Source of the DNA: Dryomyza anilis
Taxonomy: Eukaryota > Arthropoda > Insecta > Diptera > Dryomyzidae
NCBI GenBank assembly: GCA_951804985.1
Contig: OX638135.1
Coordinates: forward strand, 69,697,833-69,761,832
Length of the DNA stretch: 64,000 nt
Reading direction: 5' to 3'
Positions 22,590 through 34,385 of the stretch are shown one piece after another (position 1 is the stretch's first letter; each line of letters begins with the position of its first letter). A program made the position numbers and the translations under genes. Below the pieces are notes generated by a model. That model saw nothing but the letters and a program-made list of their open reading frames with translations. It had not been told where the DNA came from and made no database searches.

Positions 22590-25290
22590 ACTTACTTACT
22601 TAAATGGCCCTTTCAACCGTGGGTCGGTTTTGGCCGCTGAGATAAAGCCGTGCCAGACGCTTCTGCTCTGCGCGCGCTGACGCCAGTTAGAAATACCAAG
22701 CGTTGTCAGGTTGTCCTCAACTTGGTCTTTCCAACGCAGATTTGGGTGACCTTTTCTACGCTGTCCACCTTCGAGCCTCGATTCAAGCACCTTCTTAGCT
22801 GGAGTGTTTTCATCCATTCGTTCGACATGGCCTAGTCAGCGAAGCCGCTGGATATTGATGCGCTTGACTATGTGAATGTCGTCGAATAACTCGTACAGCC
22901 TATGGTTCATCCTGATTCGATACTCGTTAGCAAAGTAGATAGGGCCAAAGATTTTACGGAGAATCTTTCTCTCGGACGCTCCCAGTACTCTCTCATCGGT
23001 GGAGGCCAACGTCCATATTTCTGCACCATAAAGTAGGACGGGCATGATGAGTGACTTGTAGAGCGTTATTTTTGTCCGGCGAGAGAGGGCTCTACTTTTC
23101 AATTGCCTACTGAGCCCAAAGTAGCACCTGTTGGCAAGAGTTATTCTCCGTTTTATCTCCAGGCTGACGTCGTTGTTGTTGTTGATGCTGGATCCCAAAT
23201 AGACGAAGTCTTTCACAAAGTCGAACTTGTGGGTGTCAAAATCAGCTTTTTGTCCAAGACGCACGGACTCCTTTCTGCTTGTTGACACAAGGAACTTCGT
23301 CTTGTCCTCGTTCACCACTAGACCCATTCGACGCGACTCTTTCTGGAGAATGCTGCGCTGACTGGTCGTGTGTTCCTGCCAATGATATCAATATCGTCGG
23401 CATATGCGAGCATCATGACACTTTTGTTGAGGATAGTGCCGCTTTGACGGAGTTCGGCAGCTCGAACTGTTTTCTCCATCAATAAATTAAAAAAATCGCA
23501 CGATAGAGAGTCACCCTGCCTGAAACCTCGCTCGGTACGAAATGGCTAGGAGTGGTCTTTTCCTATTCTCACTGAGCAACGTGTGTTGCTCAGGGTCATC
23601 CTGCAAAGCCTTATAAGTTTCGCAGGTATACCGAACTCAGACATTGCGGCGTATAATCGTTCCCTTATCGGAGTGTCGAAGGCGGATTTATAGTCGACTA
23701 ATAGGTGGTAGGTGTCGATCTATTTTTCTAGGGTCTTTTCCTGGATTAGGCGCAATGTGAAAATCTGGTCTATGGTGGACTTTCCAGGTCTGAAGCCGCA
23801 CTGATAAGGTCCAATCAGTCTGTTGACGATGGGCTTCAGTCTTTCACATAATACGCTCGATAGAACCATGTATGCGATATTGAGTAGGCTGATCCCACGG
23901 TAGTTGGCACAGATAGTGGGATCCCCTTTCTTAAGAATTGGGCAGAGTACACTGAGGTTCCAGTCACTTGGCATGCTTTCATCCGACCATATTCTGCTTA
24001 CGAGCTAGTGCATGCTCTCTATCGCCTCCGGTCTTAAACAATTCAGCAGGCAGGCCATCAGAACTTGCGGCTTTGTTGTTTTTCAGCCGAGCAATGGCCG
24101 TTCTGACCTCGTCATGGTCGGGTGCGGAATCTCAACATCGTCATCAAGTACTGGGGTTGCCGGGGTTACTTCTCTATCGGTGGAATTGCGGTCATCATCA
24201 CCGTTTAGCAGTTTAGAGAAGTGATCCCTCCATATCTTCAGTGTGCTCTGGATATCTGTGACTAGATTTCCGTTTTCATCTTTACAAGAAGAGGCTCCGG
24301 ATTTTGAACCTCCGGCTTGGTGTCTTATTTTCTCGAAGAATTTCGAGCCTCATTCCTGTCCCCATGCATCTCAATCTCCTCACGCTCACGTCTTTCTGTC
24401 TCGCTTTCTGCCGCGCGACACTCTTGGTCATACCACTGATTCCTCAGGGGGCGTTGGAATCCAAGCACCTCTTCGGCAGCCGTACGCATAGAGTGCGCAC
24501 TTATATCATCGAGAGGAGGAGTGCTTTATCTAAGCAGGTCTAAGAGTCGAGTGGAAAAGGCTTGCGTTGTCTGTTGTGATTGAAGCTTTCCGACGTCTAG
24601 CTTTCTCTGCGTTTGGTTCCATACGTTCTTCGCAGCGCTTAAGCGCGTGTGTCTCTCCGCATGGCAGCTATAGTAGATATCACAGGAAGCTTGTTTCGAA
24701 CAGCCCTGTCCCGTCCATCGCATCTCTTGGATAGCGGTGATGTCAGCCTTATATTTTTCGAGGACATCTGCCAGCTGGATAAAGGCACCTTCCCTACAAA
24801 GGGTCCGGACATTCCAGGTGCATATCCGTAAAACATGGTCCTTAAAACATTTGCGTGGGTCGTCATCGTTGTAATCGGTCGTTATCCGAGGTTTCTTTTT
24901 TGTTTTCATTGGGCGCATAGTTTTTTTCCATGGTGGGACCCAAACCCAACGCACGAACCCTCACTCTGAGGGAGATGCTCGCCACTCACTTTAGCCGACT
25001 TCTACACCGGTGGTGTAGAGCGTCGTTTCCAGGGGGCTTCCGCGCGGAGGACTTCCACCGAAGTGGAAGCGTCGACACTTGACAATTTGTCAAATGGTGA
25101 CAAGTGAGTTGACTTGAGACGACACCGACAAGGATTGCTCTGGCTTCGCCATGTTGAAGCGCTCAGACACGGTGCCTTGTGATAATCGTCCCCGTAGCCC
25201 CCAGCGCAACATCCAGCGCAAAATTTTACTGTTAATATCGCAATTGTTGCACGGCTTTCATATTTTAAATGTAAGGTCATTGTCACTCGT
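22590..25290 (-). pseudogene. RTE-clade LINE pseudogene
   Basis: The minus strand encodes, in order: an apurinic endonuclease start ('RICTWNVRTLCREGAF...ITAIQEMRWTG', about 24770-24850), reverse transcriptase fingers ('ILKKGDPTICANYRGISLL', 23720-23974), 'FRQGDSLS' and the catalytic YADD (23393-23404), then the C-terminal region 'YLGSSINNNNDVSLEI...LLYGAEIWTL' and a final domain to 22596. This order and the tail are typical of RTE LINEs. Most of the endonuclease is missing: the text jumps from 'CDIYYSCH' to a linker, losing the catalytic His/Asp part. Several frameshifts and stops follow. The 3' end has a short TAAG tandem tail, usual for RTE. The region is clearly GC-richer than its flanks. 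Positions 24955-25290 look like a 5' UTR. Confidence 0.85.
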
Positions 25291-25482
25291 GATTTTAAAT
25301 GGTTTAAATTTTATTTAAAATATTTTAAAAACATGAGTGATTTTTTGCAATTTGTAAAGTATGACGATGTTGAAAACAACAAGATAAATATTAAATATTT
25401 TTGTATTATATTAGATATAAATATTAGTAGATGTTAATAAAGATTTATAAAGTACATAACATACAGCAACTCTGGTCAATTT

Positions 25483-26730
25483 CTGCACCGACGTCTCAAA
25501 ATGAACATAAATACTATGTTTTTAGAAAATTATTAGTTTGGTGTGAGTATTTTAATGTACAGTATTACTGTATGTATTCAGTGCGTCCTGTTAGACTGTA
25601 ACTCTGTTCGTCCTTCTTATTTTGCTGTTCAAAAAACATATAAATAATATATATTTTTTTAATTTATAAAAAAATAAAAAAAATGTAATACAAATGTATG
25701 TCAATATTGCCGAACGTTTGTGTCTTATAGATAATTTTATATAAAAACTATAATTTGAGCAGTCTATTCATATCAGTGCCGTGCTACTTCGCCACACAAG
25801 CATCTCATACAACAATAAAATTTACTCAGGACTGGTTGTGAAATGCAGAATTGTGAAATGCGTGTGTGCAGAATTGTGAAGGTTGTCTCCCGATGTTGCA
25901 CGCAGTTGTGCCGCGAATTTCATACCCTTTCACATTTCTCGTGACGGAGAACTGCAGTTTTGGTTTTCGTCAGTTGGCTTCGATCGGTTTTTTTAAATAA
26001 CGAAGCACACACAAAGCAGGTAACGAGAATAGTAATTTGTGATGTGTAAATATGTGATGCACGAGGTCGGAGACTGCGTAAATAAATTTCCGTAACATTG
26101 AAAGAAAATAGGTGACTTGTGCGTGCGCTCTCACACGTGCATTTCCGATCTCTGAAAGAAACAGCATACAAAGTTTTATAGAAATGAATAATAAATATCA
26201 AGGTGTGTGTAATGTACGATATTTTGTTTTTTAAGTCTTTTTTTTTTTAATCTTTTACTATACTATTTTGGTGGAAAATTTTATTGATAAAGAGATATGC
26301 ATAAATAAAATAATGGTGTAAGGTGTTGCTGCTGTTGTCTTTGCGTTTAATAAGCATTACCATTGCACAAAAGTTATGTTCAATTAACATCGATCGAAAA
26401 ACTTTTATCCGGTTCAGCATGGTTAATAGAAGCCACGTTCTTAAAGGCACATTGTAACTCTGATTAATTAAATTTTTCTTTCCCGAACTTGATATCAATC
26501 GAATCAGTTGTGCTCTTAGGATGGACATAGAAACTGGAATACACGTTTTTCTGGATCAATTCGTTAAAAGGTTTTATTTGCATTTGAAAAGCATGTGCAT
26601 ATAAAATTTTTGGTAGAATATTTGAAAAAAGTTCGATGTACTTCATAGCAGAGACAGAAAATTAAATTGGTTTTCCAATATCAATTAGTTTACAGCTTTA
26701 ATTTGTATTTAATTAATTTAAATTTAAAAC
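25483..26730. other. Intergenic, no clear feature
   Basis: Short repeated 'gcagaattgtgaa' words occur near 25845-25880. No ORF has recognisable similarity on either strand and no terminal repeats were found. Confidence 0.5.
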
Positions 26731-27859
26731 CAGTTGGGAAGGTTAGATCACATGGGAATGTTTAAAGTAGGTGTTATTATGATAGTTAGGATTGTCAAAA
26801 TTATAGTCGGTCTAAGTCAACTATAAATACCCTACACATATGTGTGGTTACCAATCAAAGTGGTATATAGGTTGTTTACGCAATAAAAAAAAGGCGTATC
26901 TTTCAAGACTGTCCTATTTTTCGAAATCAATTAAAAAGCAGAAGTTTATGGTTTTTTTTTTTGATTTATTTATTTGAGCAAGTATAATTGAATTTCAATA
27001 AAAGACAAACCAAAGCGTTTGCCATATGAATATGATAAAGGTATAAAAATACACAAAAAGATTGGATATCAAGGATGGAAGTCCAATATATAAAATATAA
27101 AAATATAAAAAAGTCATCTAATGTTGAACGCAGTTTTTACTTTCGTTGCACTCAGGTTGATGGGTAGCAGCAAAGAGACCGAGCGCTGCGCTATCGCAGC
27201 CCCGAGAAGTCTCAACGAAGAAGGGTTGAAAAAGAGGTGCAGAAATTCACCCCTGGAAGTTCGAATTGTGAAGTAAGGTACGAACTAAAATTGCAGAGTT
27301 TACCCTGCAAGTGTTTTGGCGTAAACATCAGGGAATACGAATTCTGAAAATAACTATAAACTTTCAATCGCTGAAGAATTTCCATTCATTTGATACCCAT
27401 ATTTACAAATGGGTAGGTGTCCCGAATTTCGGATTTTTTTTTGGGAACCACAAGTAGTTTCGCGGGGAAACATTATTTTCAAGTATTTGTGCATGAAGTC
27501 AGTATATATTTAATAAACAAAGTTAACCTAAGCACGTATACAGTAAAATTGAGCTGTAGATGTACATTTTAATGAGGTATTTGAATATAAATGATTAGAT
27601 CACAGGTCAAATGGACCGATCTAGCCAATTTTTTCGCACATACAGCGTAGGTATATAAGTAATCTAAATTATTAGATTCATTTATCTAACTCTTAATTTT
27701 TTTAAGTAGTAGGGATTTCAACAGACAGACGGAAATCGCTAAATCGACTCACGCTGATCAATAATATATATACTTTGCCATACCGGAGATGCTTCCTTCT
27801 GAGTGTTACAAACGGCGTACCAAACTGAATATACCCTTTCACTCTTAGTGTAGGGTATA
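26731..27859 (+). mobile_element. Dispersed hairpin-ended repeat, copy D (with insertion)
   Basis: It starts with 'agttgggaaggttagatcac', the same terminus as copies A-C, and ends with the hairpin 'ATACCCTTTCACT...AGTGTAGGGTAT'. The interior matches copy E closely ('ccattcatttgatacccat', 'tacagcgtaggtatataag', 'ttacaaacggcgtaccaaac'). Compared with E it has about 460 extra bases at about 26880-27345, including a GC-richer patch near 27170-27250. Confidence 0.75.
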
Positions 27860-28085
27860 AAAAAATCATAATACCATTCGAAATGGGAATAAAACCGTTA
27901 AACGGTATTGAAAAACCGTTTCATATCCATATACTCAGAGAGATCGCAGCTACAAAATATGTTCCGCGAAAATAAAAATAATTATTTATTATGAAAATAT
28001 GACATGCATTTGCAATTGAAATGCAATTAAAAATCGTAAACGAATTAATTTAAACAAACTGGGCACATACATATTCTAAGAATGA
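27860..28085. other. Spacer
   Basis: AT-rich. It includes the short inverted pair 'aaaccgttaaacggt'. Nothing is assigned. Confidence 0.4.
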
Positions 28086-28089
28086 TCTC

Positions 28090-29356
28090 TAGTTTTAAAT
28101 ACAGGTTGATTTTTTAAAGTTTAGCGTTTGACTTTTTGTACATCTTTTCAAGTTTTCTGGGCTCACTATTATTTTAAAAGTTGCTTACAATATTTCGTGC
28201 AGATCTTCAAATAATTTTAAAGGATCAGGTTTTTCGCATTAAAACAATCTATTCAACTTGATGACATGCTTTAATGCATTTTTTAAAATAGTTTAATATA
28301 ACTTGTTTGATTTCGATGCGTACATTTGATGCAATAGTTCCGCTGTATAACATCTTTCATTCATTTCAGATAGTTGAAAATGTATTTGTAGTGAATCCCA
28401 TTGATCCAGAATTTTTTCAATTGCATTGGATCTGGCAAGCCATCGAGTTCCAGACAATTTATCAATTTTTAAAGATGTTTTGTTTTCAATTAAATTATAA
28501 ATTTGTGCATACTCAACTTGCTTTTTTGTGCTGTTGGAAAACCAATTATGTGATTCTCTCACAATAAATTCTAAATACCTCGGTAGAACTTTAGTCGCGT
28601 TTTCAGCTGTAAGATGAAGCGAATGACAAATGCACTTTACGACGACGAAATCATAAAAATCGCATTTTATTATTGAAGCAAGAGAATTATGTCTGCCGTT
28701 CATAACATTTGCACAATTAATTTATAAAACTGCAGTTGATCATTTTGTAACTGCAGCTTTAGAGTTGTTACGATTGTTTCTGCATCTCCTTTTTCAATTT
28801 GTATCAATCTATAAAATGTGGTTACAATTTTTTTTTAACAACGCTAAAATAGTGGATAATAAAGAAAATAACTTTTTTGGTATTAACGGCTGTTGTTTCA
28901 TCGATAATTAAAAAGTAAAAACTATCTTCAGCATCAGCAACTAGTTCTTTTAGGAAACATGGCGCCAAATCTGTTTTTATGAGCGCAGTGCACTTCGTAC
29001 GATGTAGCTTAATCTCACTGAGAACAATAGATTTTCCATCCAACTTTGTGATAAGTTCGCCAAGATGATCAATAGTGCGATGACCAAATGCAGCCAAGAT
29101 GATCAAATGCAGACAATTTAAGCTCGATAATTTTTTTTTCGTCGCTTAGAATTGGCGTGACAAAACTGGAAATTTTCTTCAGATTTGAAATTTCGATGTT
29201 CTGTTGGAAAGAATCCTTACGTTTGTTTGTATCCTTATGGCCGAAAAGGTCCTTTCTGTGCGCTTTCAGGAAACATTCACAGTATTTGCAAGTTGCTTTG
29301 TATTGATCGCCTTGCACCTCAGCTAACCATCCTAATATTTTTTTATCAATGTTCAA
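28090..29356 (-). pseudogene. hAT-family transposase pseudogene
   Basis: On the minus strand the reading begins with a BED-type zinc finger ('CKYCECF...HRKDLFGHKD', about 29255-29310), followed by 'FYFLIIDETTAV' with the first catalytic Asp (about 28900-28930), a degraded second-Asp region before 'MNGRHNSLASI' (28703 downward), then 'CICHSLHLTAE' with the CH pair usual in hAT proteins, 'GTRWLARSNAI', and a tail 'NRLF..EKPDPLKLFEDL' to about 28150. hAT transposases excise and reinsert DNA with 8-bp target duplications. At least four frame breaks are present, and the segment that should hold the second Asp is partly missing. It is of the long, host-like (SCAND3/ZBED-like) type. Confidence 0.75.
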
Positions 29357-29385
29357 ATATTCAAAACAACATATTTAATAAATAT

Positions 29386-30207
29386 CAGAGCTCTCGATTT
29401 CATACGAGTATTTTCGAGTAGCCCGGGTACCCGGGCGCTCGAAAGCCCGGGTAATACCCGGGTAGTTCAAATACTCGAAAAACCCGGGTACTAAATGTTC
29501 GAGCTACCCGGGTAGTTCGCAAAACCCGGGTAGTTGGTTCGTTCGTTTGTTCGAGCTATTCGAGTAGCTCGTTTGTTCGAGTAGCTCGATGGCTTGTTCG
29601 TTGTTCGAGCTTCGAGTAACTTGTTCGTTCGTTCGTTTGTTCGATTGACGATTGTTCATTTGATCGCTTGTTAATTTGTCTGTCCGTTCGTTTGCTTGAT
29701 GTGGGAGTTGGTCGGAAGTGGTTGGAAAAACATTAGAATGCTATTGGTACACTTTGGAGTGGTCCATGACCCCCAAAAGGGGTTTTTGACCCCCACTGAG
29801 AGTGGTACCATTCGATTTCCCTTGATGCCTGCTACCGATTTCTGCAATAACATTTTTTCGGTCTTTTTATCACTTTCCGCCCACTTTTGCCCACCCACCC
29901 ACTTTTGTCCACCAACATTTTTCCAACCACTTCCGACCAACTCCCACATAAAGCAAACGAACGGACAGACAAATTAACAAACGATCAAATGAACAATTGT
30001 CAATCGAACAAACGAACGAACGAACGAGCTACTCGAAGCTCGAACAACGATCGAGCAATCGAGCTACTCGAACAACGAACGAGCAATCGAGCTACTCGAA
30101 TTGCTCGAACAAACGAACGAACAAATTACCCGGGTAACTCGAACATTTAATACCCGGGTTTTTCGAGTATTTGAACAACCCGGGCACCCGGGTAATCGAG
30201 AGCTCTG
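29386..30207. mobile_element. Palindromic hAT MITE with perfect 8-bp target duplication
   Basis: The termini CAGAGCTCTCGATT/AATCGAGAGCTCTG are perfect inverted repeats flanked on both sides by ATAAATAT (29378-29385 and 30208-30215). The inverted arms extend for about 300-340 bp each and contain repeated CCCGGGTA words and GTTCGTTC/GAACGAAC runs. The central ~200 bp ('tgacccccaaaaggggttttt', 'cccacccacccactttt') is unique. There is no transposase. It lies about 30 bases beyond the start of the hAT transposase reading frame. Confidence 0.9.
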
Positions 30208-30215
30208 ATAAATAT

Positions 30216-30583
30216 ATAGATTCACATAAGGGGTTTTTTCCCACTCCATTGTATTTCCTTAAATATACATTATTATCTTTCGGCATTGTTTTTCGGGTTC
30301 AAAGTTAAAATCTTAAAATCTCAATTGTTGTTAATTTCAAAAGTTAAAAAGGGGTTTCCCTGTTATGTAAATCAGCGTTGAAAATAAAAATTCAGTGTCA
30401 TAATACTACTATTTTTCGTTCGTTAAGTTGAGAACAATGTACATTGTACACGGTACTGAATACAATATGTTCTTCAACTTGTATTACATAATAATTTTAA
30501 TCACTTATGTTGTTCTTGGTTAATTAAATAATGAGTAATATTTTCATGAATGCATATCAATAAATGTTTTTTTAACAAAAAAC
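30216..30583. other. Spacer
   Basis: A short palindromic word 'atgtacattgtacac' lies near 30437. No gene or repeat match was found. It could be the displaced 5' side of the hAT element. Confidence 0.4.
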
Positions 30584-31240
30584 CAGTTGGGAAGGTTAGA
30601 TCACATGGAAATTTTTAAAGTATGGATATTGTGATAGTTGGTGTGATGAAGTTAGTAAGAATTATAAAAATTGTAGTCGGTCTAAATACCCTACACATAT
30701 GTGATAAAGTGTGCGGTTACCATTCAAAGTGGTACATAGGTTACACGGTGACGAATCTTGAAATTACTACAAATTTGCGATCGCTGAAGATTTTCCATTC
30801 ATTTAATACCCATATTTAAAAATGGGTATGTGTACCGAATTTCGATTTTTTTTTTTGGGTCGTTTCGCGGGAAAACATCATTTTCATATATTTGAGCATT
30901 AAGTCAATGTATATTTCACCAACAAAGTTCACTTATTCCCGTATAAAGTAAAATTGATTTATAGATGTAAATTTGATATGAGGTATTTGAAGTGGTCGGA
31001 ACGAATTTCGCACATACAGCGTAGGTATATAAGTAATCCAAATTAGAAGTGTCATTGATCTAACTCTTCAATTTTTTAAGTAGTAGGGATTTCAACAGAC
31101 ATACGGACATCGCTAAATCGACTCAGGAATTCATGCTGATCAAGAATAAATATACTTTTCCATACCGGATATGCATCCTTCTGAGTGTTACAAACGGCGT
31201 ACCAAACTGAATATACCCTTTCACTCTTAGTGTAGGGTAT
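30584..31240 (+). mobile_element. Dispersed hairpin-ended repeat, copy E
   Basis: It has the same ends as copy D, and its interior is colinear with D except for D's insertion. The 3' hairpin 'ACCCTTTCACT...AGTGTAGGGT' is intact. A 'TCGCTAAATCGACTC' block precedes the conserved 'ccataccgg' block, which all full copies have. Confidence 0.8.
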
Positions 31241-32055
31241 AAAAAAAACCCTAAAAATCCCCCTAAACTTTTTCTCACCCCATATTTTCCCCCGCCAACC
31301 GATAAAAACCCTAAATCTAGTGGAAAACCCATAACCTGGCCACACTGCTGCTGTTAAATAAATTATGAATAGAAGTTGTAAGCGGAAGAAATATTTATTC
31401 GATTCTTGTCATCTTCACGAATCAGCATTAATTTCCATGATTCTGCATGCATCTGCATAAATCTTCATCAATCTTCATCATCAGAAGTAATTGCATCAAA
31501 TTATATAACCGTAGCGACCGATCGTTGGTGATCCGCGATATAAAAAGAGAACCTCATCAGCACCTTCTTCGCATCTCATCAACATGTCATATTCAGCGCA
31601 TCACTCCATCAAAATCATTCACAGCAAACACCAACCACAATCATCACCGTATTTTAATATCAATTGCATTTTAATTGAATCCCGCGTACACGATTCCCCT
31701 AAAAATCTTTAAATAACCAAAAATTACACACTAATTTTAGTATTAAACAACCACAAATATTTTATGAATTAAATATTAAAATTTAATTACGTTTAACCAA
31801 ATTTTAAAACAAAATATTTCTAGATCTACATATTGGACAAAAAAAATGCAGTTAAAGTTAAAATTTTATAAATTAAATGGTTCTAAAGCTAAGTAGCTAA
31901 GTATTTGGGTAGGGCAATGCTCATGAACTGATCATGTCATTATTTGAGATGATCGGGTTATTACGAGGCCCAAACGAGGTAATAAATCATGATCACGATG
32001 TCCTTGTAACGCAGTGCCATGATCATGTACTGATCGGGTAATTCCCCATTTCATT
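31241..32055. other. Unassigned sequence
   Basis: It includes a C-rich stretch (31240-31320), repeated 'atcttcatc' words (31430-31490) and repeated TGATCATG-type words (31920-32030). One plus-strand frame of 75 codons (31447-31674) has no recognisable similarity. Confidence 0.4.
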
Positions 32056-32063
32056 TTTTATTT

Positions 32064-32232
<169 letters not shown>

Positions 32233-32252
32233 AAATTCGATTGATAACTTAC

Positions 32253-32387
32253 CGTACTCTTCAGAAACAGAAATATCTCCTGAAAGGGTGTCGTGTATTC
32301 CTTTTGGAGCGTAATTCTTGATGGCATATAATGTAGCTGGAAGCATAATTTTGTTGTTGCAAATAAGGATTTGTAAAGACGCAATTA
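32253..32387 (-). other. Candidate coding exon, minus strand
   Basis: On the minus strand an AG acceptor (ATTTTACAG) precedes, and a strong donor (G|GTAAGT) follows, a 135-base segment with one frame open throughout ('[20 protein letters not shown]' within it). Its composition is normal compared with the AT-rich surroundings. I do not recognise the peptide. It might be an internal exon of a host gene or a chance open segment. No partner exons were identified with confidence. Confidence 0.3.
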
Positions 32388-32468
32388 CTGTAAAATATCA
32401 TTCACATGCATTTATCTGCGTGGCAACCCTAATTATAAATGCTCGTCGACGTTAGTCCGCACCGAACC

Positions 32469-32509
32469 ATGGTGTTTCGAAAAGCCATTCAAGCTGTCGT
32501 TTCGATTAG
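32469..32509 (+). other. Candidate first coding exon, plus strand
   Basis: An ATG in good context (AACCATGG) opens 13 codons with an arginine/lysine-bearing, amphipathic character ('MVFRKAIQAVVSIR'), ending at a donor-like AG|GTATTTG. It looks like a mitochondrial presequence split by an intron, but the downstream exons were not found before the transposon at 32.7 kb. Very short and speculative. Confidence 0.2.
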
Positions 32510-32715
32510 GTATTTGTTATCACCTTTCCATTTGCTTTAGTATTTTCTTTTAGTTTTAAAATTATTTATTTGTAATATTCATCACATTTTTTTCTTAAAA
32601 ATTAAGCAAACCATCTCAAGTAACATCAATTTAGCAATTGTAACAAAAAAATGGTTTATTACGATCCCGAAGTACATTCTAGCTTCAAATATATCAAGAA
32701 ACCAAAATTTCATTA

Positions 32716-34191
32716 CACGCTGCAAAAAAAAGGCTCTCCCAAACATAATTCTGCAGGCATTAACATGCATGTTTGGAATTTTATGTAAACATAATATATA
32801 ATTGACTGATAAATCATTTGAAAACCGGGTTGTATTGAGGCTTGAACAGTGTTGTAATGAGCTCTGACTTACATTGTAATACTACGGAAACCTTTTAATG
32901 TTTCCCCTTAAAATGGTGTATGTTCTAATGGAAACATAATAATTACTACATCCAAACAAAATAAATATGTGAACAGAAACATAAATATGTTCAAATTAAA
33001 ACATGATTTTGAACGACCTGAATATAAAAATGTTTCCAGTGAAACATATCAGTTGTTTCAGTTCAAAAAGTAGTATGTTTGCATAGAAACATATTTAAAT
33101 ATTATTGGAAAGAAATCCTGAAAATAAAATAAATATGAAATGTGGTTTTTTTATTAATTTTTATTAAAAAATTTTAAACATGCACATTAGGAATTTATAA
33201 TAATTGAATTCACATACAAATTTTTAAACGCATAAATAAAAAATTCGTTTAAAACTGCAAGTACAAGTGACAGCATCAATGAATGCACAATTGCACCAGC
33301 AGACGCTAAACCACACGATCCAGGCTCGCTTTATATTTGGTACAGTTACAGTTTATCTCAGTACAGCACATAGCGTAGGCAAGGAATTCACGGAGGCTTT
33401 TGTAAAAAAACATGCCAAATTCTTTTTTAAAATCGAAACAGAGATTTTTATTTATGGTTTTTTCATATTAGTTTTAAAAATTATATACTGCACTATCTAA
33501 TACTCTGTTTCTATTTGTACTTTTATATATTTATTTAATTACAAATAACAAAATTATTACCGACACGAACACGTTTTATCAACGAACAACAAAAGACACG
33601 TACGCAGAAAAAGCCGTAGTTTTCAAACATCAGTATGTTTAAAATGACCCTATACATACTTCAAATGACGACAAAAGAGACGTAGGTAGAAAATTCTGTT
33701 CAACGAGTGCCAACTTCGCATACAAGAAAAATGTTGGAAGAATTCATTTATTTAAATCCAATTTCTTTTTTGTTTGTTTTTAAACATCAATATGTTCAAA
33801 CGATGGCAAAAGATGGCGTAGATGGAAAATGCTGCACAACGTTGCCAACTTCGTCAGTCGATAAATTATCGAATTAAGACGACCGTTGCGAACATACTTT
33901 GTATTTAGATTTGATTAGCATTTTCTGAGTTTCGACACATAATTTTAACCAAGTAAATTCTCAAGAAATAGTTTATTCAAATACAATTAAAATTTTATGT
34001 TGATATTGTAACATATTTATGGTAAATTTGACAGATTCTGCTGGACAATATAATAATGTTTACGCGTTAACAAAAATAAATTCAATTTCGATTATAATTT
34101 AATTACACTTCATTCCTAATACATGTATGGTAATTTCGTATTACTTTTTAATTACATTCAAACATATTCAAACAAATCTTTTCTATCCGTG
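32716..34191. mobile_element. TA-flanked DNA element, copy 2 (uninterrupted)
   Basis: It has the same ends as copy 1 (CACGCTGCAAAAAAA and CTATCCGTG), with TA at 32714-32715 and 34192-34193. The length of 1476 bp, without tandem duplication or foldback, makes this the better reference copy. A 77-codon frame at 33267-33500 matches the short frame in copy 1. No transposase is encoded. Confidence 0.8.
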
Positions 34192-34385
34192 TAGAATTAT
34201 GCACCGCCTTTTGAGCTTTTTCGGTTACATCTAAGTTATTGTGAACAATTTGTAAGCCAAAGATCACTAAACTTGCTCGCATATCGTACAGCTAGTGGTC
34301 AAATTTAAAACCTTAACAGTTACAAAACTTTACGAATTAACATGAATGTAAATACTAAAACAAACGAGAGAATTAAAAAACAAAT

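Noticed and set aside
23968..24543. Plus-strand ORFs across the RTE LINE
   Set aside because: They are antisense shadows of the GC-richer minus-strand coding remnant.
29671..29977. Two ORFs with the same N-terminus on opposite strands
   Set aside because: They result from the perfect inverted arms of the hAT MITE, not from duplicated genes.
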